Positions 1 through 5,912 of a DNA stretch of 6,847 nt are shown one piece after another. The DNA is from CAYSHJ01 sp964589725 (GTDB lineage Bacteria > Planctomycetota > Planctomycetia > Planctomycetales > Planctomycetaceae): the NCBI GenBank assembly GCA_964589725.1, contig CAZPUJ010000313.1, positions 1 through 6,847 on the forward strand, given 5' to 3'. Each line of letters starts with the position of its first letter. The first letter of the stretch is position 1. A program made the translations under genes and the position numbers. The notes beneath the pieces were generated by a model that had not been told where the DNA came from, did not search any database, and saw only the letters and a program-made list of their open reading frames with translations.

Positions 1-67
1 GTGGACGAACGGCAGGATGCCGCGTGGCTCGCGGGCGGTTTGCGACCCTTTTGATTGAGGTCCAGTC

Positions 68-2311
68 ATGTCACGAAGATTCTGGAATGGATTGTGGATC
101 GTACTGGTGTGCTGGAACTTGGCGTGTACGAAGCCCGCTGAGTCTCCCTCGAACACGTCGACCGGCGGCACGACCGATGACGGTGAGGCGAACGTCGAAG
201 GACGGACGCAGATGCCGCCCGGACCCGATGACGACACAGGCGTCGCTCGCGCTACCGACAAGTCGAGGAAGAAAGTCTTGGCCGCGGATGAAGCCAATCC
301 GTTTCAAGCGGCCTCGCCGGTCGACACCGGTCCCGCGCGGAAGTCGCTGGCCGGACGTTGGATCTTGGTGCTGACTCGCCCAACCGAGGGAGGCTTCATC
401 GACTTTCACACCGGCATCGTCGACATCTCCGCCGCCAACGGAGGCGTGAACGACAAATCGCTGCAAGCGAAATGGATCGCTCAAACGGGAGTGCTCCAGC
501 CGACGGAGCTTGAGAAAGCCGAGGTCACGGCCCAGCAAGCGCAATTGTCATTCAATGTCAGCGGCACGCCGTTGAATTTTCAGGGCACGTTGAAGAACGG
601 TGTCGTGTACGGCAACGCCGTGTTCGGCAACTGCCTGCCCGCTCGCTTGGTTCCGACGAAGGTTAAATCGCTGGAATCATTCAATTCGGCACCCGAACCC
701 GCAGACGCGAAAACGCTCGGAGAAGCCTTCGCCACCCAAAATCCCAAGACGAGAATCAAGAGCCTGAAAAAATTCGTCACTGATCGTCCGGACAGTCCAC
801 TGGCGATGATGGCCTGGGAAACGTTGATCATGCACACAGCCGAGTTGGATGCGTCCGTCGAAGACATCGAAGGACTGATCAACGACTACGAAACGGCCAT
901 GTCGATGTGGGGACCGCGACTGCAACAAACGGCCAAGGGAGACATCGCATTGGTTTTGGCGATTGTCCGCTTCAATCCTGACTTCTCGCTGAAGTACATC
1001 GCGACGGTCAATAAGACACTCACCGATGATTCGTTGGCATATCTGAAAGACCAACTCAAATCAGCGCGGGAAAACATCCTCACCATTCAAGCGCTGAAAC
1101 TGGTCGAGTCGGACGACGCGGAGCGCGGACAAAAAGCGGCAGACTGGTTGACCGAGTTGCGTCAGAAAACTCCGTTCGATCCAACGGTTCTGTACGGATT
1201 GGCTCGCTTCCACGAGAAGAACAAACGAACCGACAAGGCCCTGGAATTGTTCGCCGAGATCGCCACACTGCCGATGTTGGAAGCGTTCTTGAGACGCGAT
1301 TGGGCTCAGAAGCCGGACCAGACCGACCGCGAACTCCCCAGCGAGACGCTCGCCAAGTTGTGGGAAGCCAAGAAGGGGAGCAGCGAGGGTCTCGATGAAT
1401 TCAAAGACTCGGTCTATCGCAAACGGTTGACGAGCTTCGCTGAAAAGCCGTCGGAGGAAGCTCCGTCCGGCAATCGCGTCGTACTGTGTGAGCTGTTCAC
1501 CGGTGCTGCGTGTCCGCCGTGCGTGTCCGCCGATGTCGCGACCAGTGGGTTGGAGGTCACTTATCCTCGCTCACAGGTCGTCATGCTGCGCTACCATCAG
1601 CACATTCCGGGTCCAGACCCGCTGACCAACGCCGACGGCGAAGACCGTTTCGCGAGTTACTACCGCGGTCAGGGAACACCGACCGTGCTGCTCAACGGTG
1701 CCCCGGTGGATGGCCTCGGCGGTAGTATCGCCCGAGCCCCGGAAATCTACGGCAGCCTGCGGCAGTTCATCGAACCACAGCTTTCTCAAAAGTCGCCGCT
1801 GAAAGTACGATTGGCCGCCAAAGTCGAGGACGACGTGCTGCAAATCGCGGCCGACGTGCAAGGACTGGATCAACTCAAGGAGGAACCGGGCGAGGTTCGT
1901 CTGCGAGTCGTCATTGCCGAAGATGAAATCCATTTCCTCGCAAAAAACGGCGTCCGCAGCCACGAGATGATCGTGCGCCGCATGGTCGGCGGACCGGAAG
2001 GGATCGCCGCGAAAGAGGGCAAACTGACGATGAAAGAAGCGATCCCGTTGGCCGATCTGAAAGCATCGCTCAGCGACTACCTGAAGAAGTACGAGGAAAG
2101 CGAAAACGTCGACTTCCCGGCGAAGCCTTTGGAATTGAAGCGTCTGCACATCGTGGCGTTTGTCCAGAACGACGAGTCACGCGAAGTCCTGCAAACCAAC
2201 GCCGTCTCCGTTTCGGCGGGAGACTCAACGTCCACGACAAAGAGAATCACTCCCGCCGCCGGCAACGCGCCGGTGCGAACAAGCTCGAAGAAGTCGCGAC
2301 CGGCGGAATAA
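68..2311 (+). CDS. Exported thioredoxin-like lipoprotein with TPR-like middle region
   Basis: A 747-residue protein. Residues 1-20 form a short signal peptide (basic SRR, then a hydrophobic stretch) ending in NLAC, with Cys20 the likely lipidated residue. Asn at -3 departs from the classical lipobox. Residues 21-90 are a low-complexity, polar linker. About 93-195 looks beta-rich (AGRWILVL to GNCLPARLV). About 215-455 is mainly helical, with a TPR-like unit near 371-402 (LYGLARFHEKNKRTDKALELF). A thioredoxin fold starts near 470: the VVLCELFTG strand, C482-P-P-C485, and a cis-Pro loop GTPTV at 536-540. Residues 575-720 are beta-rich and resemble the part that follows the thioredoxin domain in Omp28-like and planctomycete thioredoxin-family proteins. 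The start at 68 is supported by GAGG at 57-60, 7 bases upstream. I infer a periplasmic, membrane-anchored thiol-disulfide or scaffold role; partner and redox direction are unknown. The fold is fairly secure, the function is not. Confidence 0.85.
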   Translation: MSRRFWNGLWIVLVCWNLACTKPAESPSNTSTGGTTDDGEANVEGRTQMPPGPDDDTGVARATDKSRKKVLAADEANPFQAASPVDTGPARKSLAGRWILVLTRPTEGGFIDFHTGIVDISAANGGVNDKSLQAKWIAQTGVLQPTELEKAEVTAQQAQLSFNVSGTPLNFQGTLKNGVVYGNAVFGNCLPARLVPTKVKSLESFNSAPEPADAKTLGEAFATQNPKTRIKSLKKFVTDRPDSPLAMMAWETLIMHTAELDASVEDIEGLINDYETAMSMWGPRLQQTAKGDIALVLAIVRFNPDFSLKYIATVNKTLTDDSLAYLKDQLKSARENILTIQALKLVESDDAERGQKAADWLTELRQKTPFDPTVLYGLARFHEKNKRTDKALELFAEIATLPMLEAFLRRDWAQKPDQTDRELPSETLAKLWEAKKGSSEGLDEFKDSVYRKRLTSFAEKPSEEAPSGNRVVLCELFTGAACPPCVSADVATSGLEVTYPRSQVVMLRYHQHIPGPDPLTNADGEDRFASYYRGQGTPTVLLNGAPVDGLGGSIARAPEIYGSLRQFIEPQLSQKSPLKVRLAAKVEDDVLQIAADVQGLDQLKEEPGEVRLRVVIAEDEIHFLAKNGVRSHEMIVRRMVGGPEGIAAKEGKLTMKEAIPLADLKASLSDYLKKYEESENVDFPAKPLELKRLHIVAFVQNDESREVLQTNAVSVSAGDSTSTTKRITPAAGNAPVRTSSKKSRPAE

Positions 2312-2382
2312 ACTTTCGGTCGTTGGCGGACAGGTTAGAGTCTTCGGTTGTCAATATTTGCGCGCCGTGCGTGCGATTGGTT

Positions 2383-2422
2383 CCCTCTCCCCCGCCGCGG
2401 GGGAGAGGGTTAGGGTGAGGGG
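2383..2422 (+). repeat. 40-bp palindromic G/C-rich element, copy 1 (terminator-like)
   Basis: The element begins with an 11-bp perfect stem, ccctctccccc at 2383-2393 pairing with 2399-2409 around a 5-base loop (gccgc). A tail ttagggtgagggg follows. It lies 71 bases after the stop codon of the lipoprotein gene. The stem is strong enough to stop or stabilise a transcript, but no T-run follows it, so a classical intrinsic terminator is not shown. From general knowledge, ccctctccc...gggagaggg...gtgagggg motifs are dispersed intergenic repeats in many GC-rich bacteria, planctomycetes included; I could not confirm copy number in this genome. Confidence 0.8.
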
Positions 2423-2452
2423 CGGAACGGTCTAACGCCATTCGAAGACAAC

Positions 2453-2492
2453 CCCCTCACCCCGGCCCTCTCCCCCGATGCGGAGGAGAGGG
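2453..2492 (-). repeat. 40-bp palindromic G/C-rich element, copy 2 (inverted)
   Basis: The reverse complement of this segment matches 2383-2422 at 34 of 40 positions, so the two form an inverted pair 30 bases apart. It keeps its own internal stem, 2466-2476 with 2482-2492, carrying one mismatch. The pair could fold either as two separate hairpins or as one long hairpin of about 40 bp with a 30-base loop. Confidence 0.8.
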
Positions 2493-2493
2493 A

Positions 2494-2527
2494 GTTGGGT
2501 TGCGGGTGAAGCCCGCATTAGCCCAAC
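2494..2527 (+). repeat. Two-tier hairpin just upstream of cstA
   Basis: The outer stem gttggg (2494-2499) pairs with cccaac (2522-2527). The inner stem tgcggg (2501-2506) pairs with cccgca (2512-2517) around the loop tgaag. It ends 19 bases before the AAGGA ribosome binding site of cstA, so it could lie in the 5' leader if transcription starts upstream. It may equally be another dispersed repeat unit, since the 'gcgggtgaagcccgc' form is typical of such elements. No riboswitch class is recognised. Confidence 0.55.
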
Positions 2528-2557
2528 ATCAGGTGCTTTCGACCCAAAGGACTCGTC

Positions 2558-4312
2558 ATGAGTCTCCTCCCAATTGTCGTCGTCTCGGCCGTGGTGCTGA
2601 CGATTGCGTATGTGACTTACGGCCGCGTGCTCGCGCGGTTGTTGCGGCTGGACCCGAATCGGCCGACGCCGGCGGTTGAGCTGCGGGACGATGTCGACTT
2701 TGAACCGATCGAGCCAAAGTTTTTGCTCAGCCAACATTTTTCGGCCATCGCGGCGGCGGGACCGATTGTCGGGCCAATCCTGGCGGGAATCGCGTTCGGC
2801 TGGGTGCCGGCGCTGCTGTGGATCCTTTTCGGCTGCATCTTCATCGGCGGCGTCCATGACCTGACGTCGTTGACGGCGTCGATCCGACATAAGGCCCGCT
2901 CGATTGCCGAGGTCGTGCGCGACCACATGACTCACCGGTCGTATGTGCTGTTTCTAAGCTTCGTCTGGATCGCACTGGTGTACATCATCGTGGCGTTTAC
3001 GGACCTGACAGCGACGGCGTTTATCGGTGCGCAGAAATTGGAAGACGGAACCACTGTCACGGGGGGCGGCATCGCGACGTCCTCGCTGCTGTACCTGGTG
3101 CTCCCGATCATCATGGGCTGCCTGCTGCGATACACGAAGCTGACCGTCGGTTGGGCTACAGTGATCTTTCTGCCGCTCGTGGGGTTGGCGATCTGGGCCG
3201 GGCAGTACGCGCCGTTGGATCTGGAGTCGATCCTCAGCGTTTCGCGCGACAACACGCGCCGCATTTGGGACGTGCTGTTGCTGATTTACTGCCTGGTGGC
3301 GGCAGTCGTGCCGGTGTGGTTGCTGCTGCAACCGCGCGGCCACTTGGGCGGTTACTTTTTGTATGTGGCGTTGGGAGGCGGCGCGTTGGGCTTGATGCTC
3401 GGTGGCGAGCCGATTCAGTATCCCCGGTTCACAGCCTCGGTTCTCGACAACTGGACGTCGGTATTTCCGATGTTGTTCATCACGATCGCCTGCGGCGCGT
3501 GTTCCGGTTTTCATTCGCTGATCTGTTCGGGAACCACGTCCAAGCAACTCGCGAAGGAGACCGACGCCAAGACGATTGGCTACGGAGCAATGTTGCTGGA
3601 AGGCATGGTCGCCGTCGTGTCGCTCTGTTGCGTGATGGTCCTGGCGAAGGACTCTCCCGCCCTGAAAAACCCAGAGCCGAATTTGATCTACGCGCTAGGC
3701 ATCGGCAAGTTCCTGGAGGTACTGCACATCTCGCCGCAGCTTGGCGTGTCGTTCGCGTTGATGGCATTCACGACGTTCATCTACGACACGCTTGACGTCT
3801 GCACGCGGCTGGGGCGGTACATATTTCAAGAGCTGACCGGACTGCAAAACTCGCTCGGTCGCTGGCTGGGCACCGCGTTGACAGCGGGTGCTCCGCTGTT
3901 CTTCCTGTTGCAGCCCGAGCGCATCGGCGCCGATGGCAAGCCGGAACCGGTTTGGAAGATCTTCTGGAGACTGTTCGGCGCGAGCAATCAGTTGCTGGCT
4001 GCGTTGACGTTGCTCGGCGTCACCGTGTGGCTGTGGCGAACGTATCGAGCACGTTGGGTCTGGTTCGTGACGGGCATTCCGACAGTGTTGATGTACGTCA
4101 TGAGCTCATGGGCATTGCTCTCGATGACCGTGCCGAAATTCTGGACCGCTGCGAATGGCTTCATCGCGCCGACAGAACCAGTGCCGTGGATCGGAGCCGT
4201 CTTGATCGCACTCGCCGCGCTGATGCTGGTCGAGGCGATTGTCGTGTTGGCGGGAGGTCGCTCTTCCGGTCAGCCGCCATCGACCGGAGAGATCCCGGGG
4301 ATCCCGGCTTGA
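2558..4312 (+). CDS. cstA: CstA-family carbon starvation / peptide transporter
   Basis: A 584-residue polytopic inner-membrane protein with about 15 hydrophobic segments from residue 3 to 566. Family marks are clear: HFSAIAAAGPIVGPILAG at 60-77, the GGVHDL stretch at 97-102, SGFHSLICSGTTSKQL at 316-331, GYGAMLLEGMVA at 341-352, YDTLDVCTRLGRYIFQELTG at 409-428 and LFGASNQLLAALTLL at 472-486. E. coli CstA and its paralogue BtsT are about 700 residues and act in uptake of peptides or pyruvate during nutrient limitation. This copy is shorter, mostly through compact loops and C-terminus, but both the N-terminal and C-terminal CstA regions are present, so it does not look truncated. AAGGA at 2547-2551 supports the ATG at 2558. 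The substrate cannot be read from sequence. Neighbouring genes give no metabolic hint, and no CRP-like site is seen upstream. Confidence 0.95.
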   Translation: MSLLPIVVVSAVVLTIAYVTYGRVLARLLRLDPNRPTPAVELRDDVDFEPIEPKFLLSQHFSAIAAAGPIVGPILAGIAFGWVPALLWILFGCIFIGGVHDLTSLTASIRHKARSIAEVVRDHMTHRSYVLFLSFVWIALVYIIVAFTDLTATAFIGAQKLEDGTTVTGGGIATSSLLYLVLPIIMGCLLRYTKLTVGWATVIFLPLVGLAIWAGQYAPLDLESILSVSRDNTRRIWDVLLLIYCLVAAVVPVWLLLQPRGHLGGYFLYVALGGGALGLMLGGEPIQYPRFTASVLDNWTSVFPMLFITIACGACSGFHSLICSGTTSKQLAKETDAKTIGYGAMLLEGMVAVVSLCCVMVLAKDSPALKNPEPNLIYALGIGKFLEVLHISPQLGVSFALMAFTTFIYDTLDVCTRLGRYIFQELTGLQNSLGRWLGTALTAGAPLFFLLQPERIGADGKPEPVWKIFWRLFGASNQLLAALTLLGVTVWLWRTYRARWVWFVTGIPTVLMYVMSSWALLSMTVPKFWTAANGFIAPTEPVPWIGAVLIALAALMLVEAIVVLAGGRSSGQPPSTGEIPGIPA

Positions 4313-4330
4313 CGGCCGAGTCATCAGTAG

Positions 4331-4350
4331 CTGAATTCGCAAGAATTCAG
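4331..4350. terminator. Small perfect hairpin in convergent gap (possible terminator)
   Basis: Eight perfect base pairs, ctgaattc (4331-4338) with gaattcag (4343-4350), close on a GCAA (GNRA-type) tetraloop. It lies 19 bases after the cstA stop and 53 bases beyond the stop of the convergent ATP-grasp gene, where a bidirectional transcript end would be expected. No T-run follows on either strand, so termination is inferred from position and structure only. Confidence 0.4.
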
Positions 4351-4403
4351 ACTGCACAGCCATTCGTGTGAATTTTCGAGAATCCAGCGACGACAAATCG
4401 CGT

Positions 4404-5519
4404 TCACCCAGTGATGTGGCAACTTTGACCAATCACGACAACCGAACGATGTGACGGGGCTCGGTCGCCGACGATCACCGGCGTTGTGGAAATCACACGT
4501 CCCTCGTGGTGTTTAATGAGGATCGGTGAGTGCCGCCAGACGCCCGACTCATGCGGCTTGAGCAAGCGGCGAAAACCGAGAGCCAGTCGGCCCATCGTGA
4601 AACGCGCGTTGATGTCTTGCAACGGGCGGACCAACACCCGGCCTTGCGAGTCCTCGTACAATCCCGCGTCGATGCCCAGCGGTCCGAAGTAGCCGAGTGC
4701 TTGCAGTCGAGTGGCCGCGCGCAAGCAGACCTCGACCGCCGATTGCCACTCGATTGGGATCGTGTCATCGAACGAGAACCGGCTGCCGCGATAGCTGCCT
4801 TGCGAGTCAGTCAGCAGCGGCGGGAGCCCTTCGAGACGCGGCACGCCTTGCCCGCTCGAGGGCACTGTGATTTGTACGCCGACTTCGGCACGAACCCGCA
4901 GCCAGGGCTCGAAGAATGCCACTCCGTCCGCCGTGAGCCGTCGTTGCAGCCAGCGTCGCTGCGGTTCGGTAAGCGTTGACCCGCGACCAAGAATCCGTTC
5001 TCGCGCTGACATGCCAAAGTTGGCCTTAATGACCCACGCATGCTCGTCGGCCCGCGCGCTGAACTCGCTGGCGGATCGCGAGACGACGTCGGTGAAGTCT
5101 TCCAGCCGTTCAATCCGCGCGCTCCCCGGCAGCTCGACCCCGAATTCGCGCTCCAACTCGAACGACCAACTCCGCGAGTTGCCGGCATGTACGGACGATT
5201 CGATCGGCCGAGGCGTGTTGCCGGCCAACAACATTGCTCGTCGCGACCAGCCCCACGGGACCAACTCACAACCGGCGGCCAGTACCGCTGACGGATCAAC
5301 AACTCCTCGTACGCGCGGCAATCCGCCAGCGCTGAGCTCGTCCCAAAAGGCATCGGCGATCGGCTGTGGAGTCCAAATGAAATCACCGTCGTCGGCCAGA
5401 GCGATCCAACACGGCGCCCGTTCGGCAAGTAATCGCTGAAGCTGCGCAGAGGCTTGCCACCCAAGCGGATTGGCGAGTTCGTGCTCAAAGTCGAAGTTGC
5501 CGAAAAACAGGCGCGGCAT
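4404..5519 (-). CDS. ATP-grasp domain protein, substrate unknown
   Basis: A 371-residue soluble protein starting MPRLFFGNFDFEHEL. Residues 1-110 look like a pre-ATP-grasp (Rossmann-like) domain. The ATP-grasp core follows: WVIKANFGMSARERIL at 162-177 with probable nucleotide-binding Lys165; FFEPWLRVRAEVGVQI at 202-217 as the hinge strand and acidic residue; GYFGPLGIDAGLY at 276-288; and RPLQDINARFTMG at 298-310, whose D-x-N matches the metal-binding E/D-x-N of ATP-grasp ligases. The family joins a carboxylate to an amine or thiol through an acyl-phosphate, using ATP and Mg2+. The frame stays open upstream to 5879, but residues encoded there are low-complexity and repeat-derived, so I place the start at 5519. 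No Shine-Dalgarno is visible. The C-terminus converges on cstA, and no pathway partner is next to it. A role in cofactor or peptide ligation (for example C1-carrier cofactor synthesis, known to use ATP-grasp enzymes) is only a possibility. Confidence 0.8.
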   Translation of the reverse strand: MPRLFFGNFDFEHELANPLGWQASAQLQRLLAERAPCWIALADDGDFIWTPQPIADAFWDELSAGGLPRVRGVVDPSAVLAAGCELVPWGWSRRAMLLAGNTPRPIESSVHAGNSRSWSFELEREFGVELPGSARIERLEDFTDVVSRSASEFSARADEHAWVIKANFGMSARERILGRGSTLTEPQRRWLQRRLTADGVAFFEPWLRVRAEVGVQITVPSSGQGVPRLEGLPPLLTDSQGSYRGSRFSFDDTIPIEWQSAVEVCLRAATRLQALGYFGPLGIDAGLYEDSQGRVLVRPLQDINARFTMGRLALGFRRLLKPHESGVWRHSPILIKHHEGRVISTTPVIVGDRAPSHRSVVVIGQSCHITG

Positions 5520-5528
5520 GAGCGATTT

Positions 5529-5549
5529 CGGATTGGGGACTGCGGATTG
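5529..5549 (-). repeat. Short direct repeat abutting the ATP-grasp start codon
   Basis: cggattg occurs at 5529-5535 and again at 5543-5549 (14-base period), with gatttcggattg leading in from 5524. On the minus strand this reads 'caatccgcagtccccaatcc', a pattern often seen in non-coding planctomycete DNA. It occupies the place where a ribosome binding site would be and argues that the frame upstream of 5519 is not coding. Confidence 0.5.
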
Positions 5550-5580
5550 AACGAGCGAATACTGGCTCTCCGCCGGTCGT

Positions 5581-5603
5581 GTTGATTGTTCTGTCGAATC
5601 AAC
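5581..5603. repeat. 7-bp perfect inverted repeat upstream of ATP-grasp gene
   Basis: gttgatt (5581-5587) and aatcaac (5597-5603) are separated by 9 bases. The repeat sits 62-84 bases before the ATP-grasp start, where an operator could lie, but there is no independent support for regulator binding. Confidence 0.3.
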
Positions 5604-5660
5604 GGCTGGGCGTGGCCTAGAGCGATTGATACTGCTCGCGGCCGATGCTGGCACTAACCC

Positions 5661-5704
5661 GAAGTGTAAGCGAGGGACGGGAAGCACTACCTCGCTTACG
5701 CTTT
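5661..5704 (+). terminator. Planctomycete-type repeat hairpin followed by T-run
   Basis: The core stem gtaagcgagg (5666-5675) pairs perfectly with cctcgcttac (5690-5699) around a 14-base loop. With G.T wobbles it extends to 15 pairs, 5661-5675 with 5690-5704, followed by the T-run ending at 5706. Read on the plus strand it resembles an intrinsic terminator, but no plus-strand gene precedes it. It is also the core of the dispersed 'aacccgaag.gtaagcgagg' repeat, so a repeat origin is the likelier explanation. Confidence 0.5.
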
Positions 5705-5730
5705 TTGAACTTGCGCTGTTTTTGATTCGG

Positions 5731-5755
5731 CCCCATCTGGCTTGTCCGGATGGGG
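5731..5755. repeat. Palindromic unit, left arm of foldback
   Basis: ccccatctgg (5731-5740) pairs with ccggatgggg (5746-5755) over a 5-base loop, giving 10 pairs including one G.T. The reverse complement of 5733-5753 matches 5892-5912 at 19 of 21 positions. Confidence 0.7.
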
Positions 5756-5795
5756 AAGACGATGGAAAGCTAGCGATGAACGTCACGCTCCCGAC

Positions 5796-5848
5796 CCCTG
5801 TTTTTCTGCGGTTCGCCGCCGGAGGCGGCGAACCGCAGAAAAACAGGG
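5796..5848. repeat. 25-bp perfect hairpin with 3-base loop
   Basis: The arm 5796-5820 (ccctgtttttctgcggttcg, then ccgcc) is exactly reverse-complementary to 5824-5848, with only gga (5821-5823) between them. It lies at the centre of the larger foldback. Perfect pairing over 25 bp with a minimal loop would favour cruciform extrusion or, if transcribed, a very stable RNA stem. Neither strand has a T-run after the stem, so it is not a standard terminator. Confidence 0.9.
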
Positions 5849-5891
5849 CACTCAACGAGAGCGTCACCGGGGTAGCCAACCATCAGATTCA

Positions 5892-5912
5892 CCATCCGGG
5901 CAAGCCGGATGG
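5892..5912. repeat. Palindromic unit, right arm of foldback
   Basis: ccatccgg (5892-5899) pairs perfectly with ccggatgg (5905-5912) around the loop gcaag. It is the partner of the unit at 5731-5755. Because each unit is itself palindromic, the two also resemble each other in direct orientation, and both follow a gattc. Confidence 0.75.

Larger units (their letters stand above)
2312..2557. other. Palindrome-rich intergenic region between lipoprotein gene and cstA
   Basis: This 246-base gap separates two codirectional genes. From left to right it holds about 70 bases without recognisable signals, two G/C-rich palindromic elements in opposite orientation, a separate hairpin, and the ribosome binding site of the next gene (AAGGA at 2547-2551, 6 bases before the ATG). 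A TTGTCA at 2348-2353 resembles a -35 box but has no credible -10 at the right distance, so I do not call a promoter. Confidence 0.7.

Noticed and set aside
1..54. Possible C-terminus of an upstream gene (frame 1 reads 17 codons, then TGA at 52-54)
   Set aside because: Frame 2 is also open to a TGA at 56-58 with similar codon bias, and the stretch is too short to tell which, if either, is coding. No recognisable motif.
1571..2149. 192-codon minus-strand open frame opposite the lipoprotein gene
   Set aside because: It overlaps the conserved thioredoxin region in antisense, and its composition is that of a shadow frame in GC-rich DNA.
2348..2353. TTGTCA as a -35 promoter box for cstA
   Set aside because: No acceptable -10 hexamer 16-18 bases downstream; the following DNA is G/C-rich.
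2954..3547. 197-codon minus-strand frame and the 214-codon plus-strand frame at 3151-3795
   Set aside because: Both lie inside the clearly conserved cstA reading frame and show Arg/Gln/His- or Arg/Gly-rich shadow composition.
4530..5439. Plus-strand open frames opposite the ATP-grasp gene
   Set aside because: Arg/Ser-rich shadow sequences without motifs, antisense to the conserved ATP-grasp core.
5520..5879. N-terminal extension of the ATP-grasp reading frame up to an ATG at 5879
   Set aside because: The encoded residues are low-complexity, cross the foldback arms and the gtaagcgagg repeat, and end in repeat-type sequence (AVPNPKS). The conserved-looking protein begins at MPRLFF.
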